This document shows, in pieces, positions 1 through 5,179 of a stretch of DNA of 5,917 bases (the stretch's first letter is position 1; every line of letters begins with the position of its first letter). Where the stretch lies: contig JAJRTM010000827.1 of the NCBI GenBank assembly GCA_024278285.1, forward strand, positions 1-5,917. The letters are read 5' to 3'. The notes beneath the pieces are model-generated. The model was given only the letters and a program-made list of their open reading frames with translations, did no database searches and was not told the origin of the DNA. Both the position numbers and the translations under genes were made by a program. The stretch comes from Planctomycetota bacterium. GTDB taxonomy: Bacteria; Planctomycetota; Planctomycetia; Planctomycetales; Planctomycetaceae.

Positions 1-198
1 ATGCGTGACAATCAAACCGACGTTTCGCTCAATCGCATCGGTTGCAACATCCGGCGTTAATGTGAGACAGGTCAGTATGGTATCAATTTCTTGCGCAGAA
101 TCTCCCAGTAGCAAGCCAACATTGTCCCAACTTTCAGCCGTGGTAAGTGGTGCAAATTGATTAAGAAAAACAGAGACGCTTTGAATGGTGCTAGTCAT
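1..198 (-). CDS. Nif3/YbgI-like dinuclear metal-centre protein, N-terminal part (cut by window edge)
   Basis: The minus strand from the ATG at 198-196 reads 66 uninterrupted codons and leaves the window at base 1. The translation has the N-terminal signature of the Nif3/YbgI family: residues 23-33 (ESWDNVGLLLG), then a strand with TCLTLTPDV (48-56), and finally LIVTH at 62-66, which in the family leads into the metal-binding His-His-Pro. The window therefore ends on the first of these histidines. Members form toroidal hexamers with a two-metal site and are often labelled GTP cyclohydrolase 1 type 2 homologues; their physiological role is not settled. The gene is cytoplasmic by appearance, with no signal peptide. 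There is no clear Shine-Dalgarno before the ATG. It is divergent from the gene at 595, with the palindromic element between them. The family call is from recognised motifs; start choice rests on the fit to the family N-terminus. Confidence 0.86.
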   Translation of the reverse strand, partial: MTSTIQSVSVFLNQFAPLTTAESWDNVGLLLGDSAQEIDTILTCLTLTPDVATDAIERNVGLIVTH

Positions 199-215
199 AA
201 TGATTTCAACAGTTG

Positions 216-237
216 GTTACAGTTACAGTTACAGTTA
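216..237. repeat. Short 6-bp tandem repeat
   Basis: About three and a half copies of the hexamer AGTTAC lie in the 5' region of the minus-strand Nif3-like gene and abut the outer arm of the large palindrome (237-253). This is a short slippage-prone microsatellite. No function is evident. Copy number could vary between strains. Confidence 0.7.
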
Positions 238-502
238 GTATCGCTCGAACAATTACTATATGGTTTCATTTGTTTTTTGGCCAAAGGCCTCTTTCACCAT
301 AGCCTGGGGCAACGCCCCAGGAAGAAATGAGCCGTTAACCTTTTGGCTGAAAGCCATAAACAAAAGCATTGAATATGGCTTTCAGCCAAAAAGAGGAATC
401 AAATAATTTCACCTGGGGCGTTGCCCCAGGCTATGATGATTATGGCCTTCAGCCAAGAAAATGGAACATCAAGGATACGACAGTTATTGTTCGAGCGATA
501 CT
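237..502. repeat. 266-bp nested palindrome made of mirrored hairpin modules
   Basis: Four blocks on the left are mirrored in reverse order on the right. Outer arms 237-253 and 486-502 are perfect 17-bp inverted repeats. 267-289 and 444-463 are imperfect copies. 298-321 and 412-435 are perfect 24-bp inverted repeats. Inner arms 341-358 and 374-391 are perfect 18-bp inverted repeats around a 15-nt centre. Several blocks are also hairpins in their own right: 303-321 and 412-430 each have an 8-bp stem (CCTGGGGC/GCCCCAGG) with a 3-nt loop, and 345-355 and 377-387 have a 4-bp stem with a 3-nt loop. The terminal arms would suit a MITE-like element, but I see no target-site duplication and no coding capacity. 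Alternatives are a structured RNA, a bidirectional terminator, or an intergenic repeat family of planctomycetes. The structure is directly visible; its role is unknown. Confidence 0.85.
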
Positions 503-547
503 TATTGAACGCTACAGTGGCAGACTCGCCATTTATGAATCAGCCTG

Positions 548-553
548 TATAAT
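548..553 (+). promoter_or_regulatory. Possible -10 element (TATAAT) for the gene at 595
   Basis: A perfect TATAAT hexamer lies 41 nt before the ATG at 595. No convincing -35 element is found 16-18 bp upstream (that region reads approximately CTCGCC), so the call rests on the -10 match alone and could be chance in an AT-rich leader. Confidence 0.3.
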
Positions 554-594
554 AACTGAGTGAATAACAATTGTCTTTATAAAGGATCAAAATT

Positions 595-1311
595 ATGAAA
601 CAGATTACGTCTCTCGCTGCTTTACTGATCCCCCTGATGTTAATGACAGCAAACGCGGCGGAGCCTGAAACGGCTTCCATTTCACCCGATCATTTCAAAC
701 AGGTTATCTTTGAAGATGATTTTTCAGCAGGCAAATTAAGCAAACGCTGGGGCATGTATAAAAGTGCTTCGATTATTCGTGATGGCGTCATGGTCGGCAT
801 TACCCCTGAAGATGCAGGTCACCCTTCGGTGAATACCATTCGCATCGAACCGCAGGCTGATCTGGAAGTATCGGTTCGCTTCAAATTTGCAGGCTCGAAA
901 AACTTCCAAGTCATGTACCGGGACCGAACCTGCAAATCATCACACGCAGGGCATATTTGCCACGTCGCGGTCACGCCAAAATTCCTGACGATGTACGATG
1001 GGAAAACAGGCATCTTTCGAAAAGATATTCGCGAGACAAGGAAAGCAAAAAAGAAACTGGACGATTCAATCGTCCAATTGCTGAAAACAAAATCTTCCCG
1101 ACATAAACTTGATCTTGATCAAGCAAGCTGGCATCAATTAGTCATTCGCATTCAAGGTGATGCAATGGAAACATTTATTGATGGAAAATTCATCGGACGT
1201 TTTCAATCAGAAGGACTCGCACATTCCACCAAAGACCAAGTCAATCTGACCACCGGGCAACGCGAAATGCTCTACGACGATTTCCAGATTAAAGGTGCTT
1301 CTCACAAGTAA
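595..1311 (+). CDS. Secreted concanavalin-A-like / DUF1080-like carbohydrate-associated protein
   Basis: The 238-residue product begins with a Sec-type signal peptide: Lys2, a hydrophobic stretch (residues 7-19), and a likely cut after ANA at 19-21. The mature part has the pattern of the ConA-like jelly-roll proteins abundant in planctomycetes and often labelled DUF1080, LamG-like or family 16 glycoside hydrolase. DDF at 41-43 is followed by RW at 51-52 and IRDGVMVG at 61-68. A central HAGHICHVAV lies at 117-126, WHQLVIRIQGD at 179-189, FIDGKFIGRF at 194-203, and a final DDFQI at 228-232. Two cysteines (113 and 122) could form a disulfide. No GH16 catalytic ExDxxE motif is visible, so binding or an uncharacterised hydrolase role fits better than classical GH16 activity. 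The start has an AAAGGA ribosome site at 581-586, 8 nt before the ATG. It stands alone, with no obvious terminator after it. Confidence 0.78.
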   Translation: MKQITSLAALLIPLMLMTANAAEPETASISPDHFKQVIFEDDFSAGKLSKRWGMYKSASIIRDGVMVGITPEDAGHPSVNTIRIEPQADLEVSVRFKFAGSKNFQVMYRDRTCKSSHAGHICHVAVTPKFLTMYDGKTGIFRKDIRETRKAKKKLDDSIVQLLKTKSSRHKLDLDQASWHQLVIRIQGDAMETFIDGKFIGRFQSEGLAHSTKDQVNLTTGQREMLYDDFQIKGASHK

Positions 1312-1443
1312 GCGGCGAAAGTCTCCCTTAGGTATCTTACAGGGGCCAGGTTGTTTTGTTTGAGTCAAGCTTTTTCGTCAAATAAAAATGGGGACGTCAG
1401 GGGGTTTTCGTGTTGAGAAACTGTTGCGAGAAATAACGGTTTC

Positions 1444-1543
1444 GTGTGCCACGGCTCTGTGAGCCGTGTTGCGTTGGAGTGAGAATATCTTGTTAAAATC
1501 AAGCTTGGTTTCAGTTTGCACGGCTCACAGAGCCGTGGCACAC
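1444..1543. repeat. 25-bp perfect inverted-repeat pair, each arm a hairpin
   Basis: Arms 1444-1468 and 1519-1543 are exact reverse complements separated by 50 nt. Inside each arm is an 8-bp stem CACGGCTC/GAGCCGTG with a 3-nt loop (TGT at 1458-1460; ACA at 1527-1529). The DNA can therefore fold either as two small hairpins or as one long stem. This repeats the layout of the 237-502 element with unrelated sequence. Confidence 0.88.
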
Positions 1544-1609
1544 ACCGTGAAATCAAGAACCAAGGCACAACAGTGCAACTGGCAACAACTTAAGAAATTT
1601 ACCAGGCCA

Positions 1610-1630
1610 CCCAGAGGCTTCGTCTCTGGG
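1610..1630. repeat. Hairpin, 9-bp stem with 3-nt loop
   Basis: CCCAGAGGC pairs with GTCTCTGGG across loop TTC, with one G-T wobble. It has the same small-loop design as the other spacer hairpins, but here as a single copy. There is no following T-run, so it is not a standard terminator. Confidence 0.7.
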
Positions 1631-1692
1631 CCATCCGGAAATTACGAAGAACCCTGCTGCTGAATAATAATCTGTATTACTAACGGTAAAAG

Positions 1693-1711
1693 TTTGCGAA
1701 CGGCTCGCAAA
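1693..1711. repeat. Short hairpin upstream of the sulfatase
   Basis: TTTGCGA pairs with TCGCAAA across a 5-nt loop. It overlaps an in-frame ATG at 1711 that would be the alternative, longer sulfatase start, which helps to argue against that start. A regulatory leader hairpin is possible but unproven. Confidence 0.5.
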
Positions 1712-1794
1712 TGATAGAAAAAAATCAGTTTGGTTACGGCTATCAGAATGAACCAGTCGTGCTGGGCCTTGATCACTCTGTCGGAATTGAAATT

Positions 1795-1798
1795 GGGA
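1795..1798 (+). promoter_or_regulatory. Ribosome binding site deciding the sulfatase start
   Basis: GGGA lies 8 nt before the ATG at 1807. The in-frame ATG at 1711 has no Shine-Dalgarno and would put 32 non-signal-like residues before the signal peptide, so 1807 is preferred. Confidence 0.55.
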
Positions 1799-1806
1799 AA
1801 GCCATC

Positions 1807-3261
1807 ATGAATCGAATCTTGTTTTTGTCGCTTGTTGTTTTCAGCTCTCTGGTCCCCTCGGACATTTTTGCCGCTGAGGATCGCGGGGTTACGCAGCCGA
1901 ATGTTGTCATTATTTTTACGGATGATTTAGGTTACGCCGATGTTGGCTGCTTTGGTGCGGAAGGATACAAGACGCCGCATATCGATAAAATGGCGAAAGA
2001 AGGTCGCCGGTTTACTTCGTTTTATGTTTCGCAGGCGGTTTGCAGTGCCTCGCGAGCTTCGTTGTTGACCGGATGCTACAACACTCGCATCGGAATTTTG
2101 GGGGCGCTGTCTCATCGTTCCAAGCATGGCATCAACAAGAATGAAATGACGATTGCAGAATTAGTCAAGCAGAAGGGATACGCAACAGCGATCTACGGGA
2201 AATGGCATCTGGGACATTATCAGAAATTCCTTCCGCTGCAACATGGCTTCGATGATTATTTTGGACTGCCTTATTCCAACGACATGTGGCCTTATCATCC
2301 AGCTTACATCAACGCGACACCGGAATTGAAAAAGAAACGCGGCTTTCCCGATCTCCCGCTTATTTCTGGAAACGATGCTGCAATCCCTGCCGTCACGCCA
2401 GAGGACCAAACGCATTTAACAACGTGGTACACCGAACATGCGGTTGAATTTATCAATCGCAATAAACAGAAACCGTTCCTGCTTTATCTGGCTCATTCGA
2501 TGCCTCACGTTCCGTTATATGTTTCAAGTAAATTCAAAGGAGACGCCAAACGCGGCTTGTTCGGGGATGTCATTGAAGAAATCGACTGGTCTGTCGGACA
2601 GGTTCTGGAGGCGATTAAGAAGAATGGGCTGGATGATAACACGCTTGTCATTTTCACATCCGATAACGGCCCCTGGCTTTCGTATGGAAATCATGCTGGT
2701 TCAGCCGGTCCGTTTCGTGAAGGAAAAGGCACAACCTGGGAAGGGGGAGTGCGCGAGCCTTGTGTGATGCGCTGGCCCGGCAAGATCCCTGCAGGAACAA
2801 CTTGTGACGAACTGGCTGCAACGATTGATATTTTCCCGACCATTGCAGCGATCACAGGAGCAGAACTGCCGAAGCATACCATTGATGGCAAAGATATCCG
2901 CCCGTTAATCTTCGGCGAGAAAAATGCAAAAACGCCTCACGAAGTTTACTACTATTACTACGGCAAACAATTACAGGCAATTCGCAGCGGCGACTGGAAA
3001 ATGCACTTCCCGCACCCATATCGCAGTCTAACAGGCGAACCGGGAAAAGATGGCAAGCCAGCCGGCTACACACAGCAAAAAGTAAAATCGCTTGAATTGT
3101 ACAATCTAAAAACCGATTGCGGCGAAACCACAAACGTAATCGCAGAGCATCCCGAGATTGTCGTCAAGTTGAACAAACTCGCCAAGCAAGCACGCAACGA
3201 ACTGGGAGATTCCTCAACAAAACAAAAGGGAAAAGGAACCCGCGAACCAGGGCGGATTTAG
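1807..3261 (+). CDS. Secreted type I sulfatase, arylsulfatase-A-like
   Basis: The 484-residue enzyme would hydrolyse sulfate esters outside the cytoplasm. A Sec signal peptide covers about residues 1-23 ([14 protein letters not shown], with a cut near FAA|ED). The type I sulfatase landmarks appear in order: TDD with metal ligands Asp39-Asp40; the formylglycine motif CSASR at 79-83, a standard C-x-A-x-R with Cys79 as the residue to be oxidised; GKWHLG at 131-136 (Lys132, His134); AHSMPH at 229-234; TSDNG at 284-288 (Asp286, Asn287 as metal ligands); and [11 protein letters not shown] at 304-314. GLPYSND at 153-159 resembles arylsulfatase A. The natural substrate cannot be read from sequence; a galactosamine- or galactose-sulfate is plausible. 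It needs a sulfatase-modifying enzyme encoded elsewhere. The C-terminus (GKGTREPG at 475-482) looks complete, so its TAG stop is genuine. Confidence 0.93.
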   Translation: MNRILFLSLVVFSSLVPSDIFAAEDRGVTQPNVVIIFTDDLGYADVGCFGAEGYKTPHIDKMAKEGRRFTSFYVSQAVCSASRASLLTGCYNTRIGILGALSHRSKHGINKNEMTIAELVKQKGYATAIYGKWHLGHYQKFLPLQHGFDDYFGLPYSNDMWPYHPAYINATPELKKKRGFPDLPLISGNDAAIPAVTPEDQTHLTTWYTEHAVEFINRNKQKPFLLYLAHSMPHVPLYVSSKFKGDAKRGLFGDVIEEIDWSVGQVLEAIKKNGLDDNTLVIFTSDNGPWLSYGNHAGSAGPFREGKGTTWEGGVREPCVMRWPGKIPAGTTCDELAATIDIFPTIAAITGAELPKHTIDGKDIRPLIFGEKNAKTPHEVYYYYYGKQLQAIRSGDWKMHFPHPYRSLTGEPGKDGKPAGYTQQKVKSLELYNLKTDCGETTNVIAEHPEIVVKLNKLAKQARNELGDSSTKQKGKGTREPGRI

Positions 3262-3294
3262 TTAAGAAGTAGCGTAAGTAAAACGTAAGTTTGA

Positions 3295-3462
3295 CACCGG
3301 GGTAGCACAGGCAATCCCGTTTAGGGTTGTCTGTGTTGCGGAGCAACCCGAGAAATTTGTTATCGAGCCATGCTTTTATTGATTCTCAAACTTTTCACTC
3401 AATGCCTCGGGTGCCTGACGGCACTCAGGCAATCCTGAACGGATTGACTGAGGTACCCGGTG
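3295..3462. repeat. Large imperfect inverted repeat with hairpin arms
   Basis: Arms 3295-3352 and 3406-3462 are reverse complements over their full length at about three quarters identity by hand alignment, bounded by CACCGGG/CCCGGTG outside and ACCCGAG/CTCGGGT inside. Each arm also folds alone. The left stem (3306-3317 with 3324-3335) has loop CGTTTA. The right stem (3424-3435 with 3441-3452) has loop TGAAC and one G-A mismatch. A3307-T3334 on the left is replaced by T3425-A3451 on the right, a compensatory swap. A smaller hairpin GTTGC-GGA-GCAAC lies at 3335-3347. It could end the sulfatase transcript, but there is no T-run. Confidence 0.78.
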
Positions 3463-3503
3463 CTATAATAGCAATTTATATCTTGAAGTTGCAAGTCGCA
3501 ATT

Positions 3504-3520
3504 GGTCTGCACAGCAGACC
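3504..3520. repeat. Hairpin, 7-bp stem with 3-nt loop
   Basis: GGTCTGC pairs perfectly with GCAGACC across loop ACA. It is another single-copy member of the small-loop hairpin type seen in every spacer of this window. Confidence 0.7.
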
Positions 3521-3635
3521 CTACCTGGCTGATGTCTTTCGGTCGAAAAAAGTAGAATATACAGTGAACTGTTCGCTCTGCTTTTTATATTGAGTGAGAC
3601 TCATTGATGAATGAGATCAGCCCTGCACAAATACT

Positions 3636-3673
3636 AAATCGTCATGGTTTAGTTTATTAAACCGCTATGATTT
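3636..3673. repeat. Imperfect inverted repeat in the leader of the GH109-like gene
   Basis: AAATC/GATTT (outer) and GGTTTA/TAAACC (inner) pair around an internal loop, about 160 nt before the start at 3835. An alternative pairing is ACTAAA/TTTAGT (3633-3653). It could be an operator or a leader structure; nothing further supports either. Confidence 0.35.
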
Positions 3674-3822
3674 GGTGATTATTCATGGTAGAATGTGCAC
3701 AGTATATCACAGGCTTTTGTGCGAATGTCAGTCCTGCCATGCTCTGGCGGTCAATCAAAACCTGCGTCCTCCTTTTACCCACTTTTGCAGACTTCAATAC
3801 TGAGTCTGCCAGCAAATCGTTC

Positions 3823-3828
3823 AGGAGA
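3823..3828 (+). promoter_or_regulatory. Strong ribosome binding site deciding the start at 3835
   Basis: AGGAGA with a 6-nt gap to the ATG at 3835. The open frame extends 50 codons further upstream to an ATG at 3685, but that ATG has no Shine-Dalgarno and would bury the Tat signal, so 3835 is chosen. Confidence 0.85.
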
Positions 3829-3834
3829 TACAAT

Positions 3835-5148
3835 ATGGACCGCCGTGATTTTCTCAAGAATAGTGCTGGAGCAGGTCTTTCTCTGGCAATCACCGATTCT
3901 GTTCATCAGCAGGTGAAAGCGGAAAAGCTGCAGGATCGGAAGGCTCTGCGTATCGGGTTTATCGGTGTGGGAGGCCGAGGGACTGCTTTGTTGAATACCG
4001 CTTTTGCAGCAGCGAGCATCAAAGTGCCTGCCATTTGCGATAATCAAAAGGCTCATGCTGAACGTGCAGCGGCGATTGTTGTGAAAAATGGACAGCCGAG
4101 ACCGCAGCTTTACACCGAGGGAGATTATGCTTACCGGGAGATGCTCAAACGGGACGATCTGGATGCAGTGATAATTGCCACCCCCTGGCGATGGCATGTT
4201 CCGATGACTGTTGAATCGATGCAGCAGGGAACAACCGCAGCAGTGGAAGTCCCTTGTGCTCTGTCGGTGGAAGGGTGCTGGGAGTTAATTAACACGACGG
4301 AAAAAACCGGGGTTCCCTTTATGATGTTGGAAAACTGGTCGTATCGCAAAGATAATCTGGCGGTTTTGAACATGGTTCGTGCTGGTTTGTTCGGAGAAAT
4401 CATGCACGTGCATTGTGCTCACAGCCACGATTGCATCGATCACTGGTTCTTCGATAAAAAAACAGGAAAAGACCTTTGGCCCGCAGAATATTTGATCAAA
4501 TACAACCGCGATCAATATCCCACGCATAGTGTCGGCCCGGTGCTGAGTTGGTTAGATATCAATTGCGGCGACCGGTTTGTTTCGATCAGTTCCACTGCGA
4601 CGGCTTCCCGAAGTATCAACGATCATTTCCTCAGACGTTTTGGGCCAGATCACCCCGGAACGAAACGGACTTATGCCCAGGGAGATATCGTAACATCGAC
4701 AATCAAGACCGCTCAAGGAAAAACGGTCATCGTCAATTACGATATGCAGATGCCTCGTCCGTATGACAACCGCTGGTTGCTTCAGGGAACGCACGGCGTT
4801 TATAACGAACAACGCGATGGAGTGTATCTGGTTGATCAATCTCCCAAATTTCATCAATGGGAGCCGTTCAAACCGTACGAAGAAAAATATTTGCATTCCT
4901 GGTGGAAAGAGGGCGGATTGGGGACTCACGGCGGTGTTGATGGGATTCAACTCAAGCAATTTTTCGAAGCCGTCTCGCACAAAAATACTTTACCACTCGA
5001 TATTTATGATTCTGTGACAATGTCCGTCATCGTTGGACTTTCCGGAGAATCGATTTCCAAAGGATCCGTGCCGATTGAATTCCCCGACTTCACCAAAGGG
5101 AAATGGAAAACCCGAGCCCCTCATTTTGCGGTCGAGAAAAAAGTTTGA
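3835..5148 (+). CDS. Tat-exported Gfo/Idh/MocA-fold protein, GH109-like
   Basis: The 437-residue product starts with a twin-arginine signal (RRDFLK at 3-8, then a short hydrophobic stretch at 11-19), implying export already folded with its cofactor. A Rossmann NAD(P)-binding motif GFIGVGGRG spans 41-49. EVP at 138-140 replaces the usual EKP of Gfo/Idh dehydrogenases, as in GH109. Further GH109-like segments are EKTGVPFMMLENWSYR (156-171), NMVRAGLFGEI (179-189), DQYPTHSVGPV (226-236), GDIVTSTIKTAQG (283-295) and PRPY (307-310). Tyr170, Tyr228, His231 and Tyr310 line up, from memory, with active-site residues of characterised GH109 alpha-N-acetylgalactosaminidases, which cleave by transient NAD-dependent oxidation. 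Substrate is not proven, and related planctomycete proteins are often called just Gfo/Idh oxidoreductase. The neighbouring sulfatase suggests sulfated glycan breakdown. The gene downstream follows after 31 nt. Confidence 0.87.
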   Translation: MDRRDFLKNSAGAGLSLAITDSVHQQVKAEKLQDRKALRIGFIGVGGRGTALLNTAFAAASIKVPAICDNQKAHAERAAAIVVKNGQPRPQLYTEGDYAYREMLKRDDLDAVIIATPWRWHVPMTVESMQQGTTAAVEVPCALSVEGCWELINTTEKTGVPFMMLENWSYRKDNLAVLNMVRAGLFGEIMHVHCAHSHDCIDHWFFDKKTGKDLWPAEYLIKYNRDQYPTHSVGPVLSWLDINCGDRFVSISSTATASRSINDHFLRRFGPDHPGTKRTYAQGDIVTSTIKTAQGKTVIVNYDMQMPRPYDNRWLLQGTHGVYNEQRDGVYLVDQSPKFHQWEPFKPYEEKYLHSWWKEGGLGTHGGVDGIQLKQFFEAVSHKNTLPLDIYDSVTMSVIVGLSGESISKGSVPIEFPDFTKGKWKTRAPHFAVEKKV

Positions 5149-5179
5149 ATTTCCGCAGGCCTTGCAAAAAGAGAGCAAA

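Larger units (their letters stand above)
1312..1806. other. Intergenic spacer without a credible gene
   Basis: About 495 bases separate the ConA-like gene and the sulfatase. Short open frames here cross the inverted repeats and have no recognisable protein features or ribosome sites. The spacer contains the paired hairpins at 1444-1543, a further hairpin at 1610-1630 and a 7-bp-stem hairpin at 1693-1711. The stretch 1312-1443 holds nothing I can assign. No confident promoter was found for the sulfatase. Confidence 0.7.
3262..3834. other. Intergenic spacer and leader without a credible gene
   Basis: About 570 bases lie between the sulfatase and the Tat-exported protein. Open frames here overlap the inverted repeats and show no protein-like features. 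The spacer contains the mirrored hairpins at 3295-3462, the hairpin at 3504-3520, an imperfect inverted repeat at 3636-3673, and a 7-bp-stem hairpin at 3787-3809 (GCAGACT/AGTCTGC) shortly before the ribosome site. A direct repeat CGTAAGT occurs at 3273-3279 and 3284-3290. No reliable promoter was identified. Confidence 0.7.

Noticed and set aside
369..563. 64-codon plus-strand open frame inside the nested palindrome
   Set aside because: Its sequence is dictated by the inverted repeats, it has no ribosome site, and its protein shows no recognisable domain.
237..1543. Repeats as a CRISPR array
   Set aside because: The repeats are inverted pairs, not regularly spaced direct repeats, with no spacer-like periodicity and no cas gene nearby.
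1365..1663. Short open frames on both strands in the second spacer
   Set aside because: They arise from the palindromic arms and lack start signals or protein-like composition.
1711..1806. In-frame upstream ATG extending the sulfatase by 32 residues
   Set aside because: No Shine-Dalgarno, overlap with a hairpin, and the extension would precede a clear signal peptide starting at 1807.
3303..3347. Rho-independent terminator after the sulfatase
   Set aside because: The stem-loops are stable but are not followed by a T-run, so the standard terminator signature is missing; termination by another route remains possible.
3327..3593. 88-codon plus-strand open frame in the third spacer
   Set aside because: It lies across the inverted repeats, has no ribosome site and encodes nothing recognisable.
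3685..3834. In-frame upstream ATG extending the GH109-like protein by 50 residues
   Set aside because: The strong AGGAGA site and the Tat signal both point to 3835; the extension has no family-like features.
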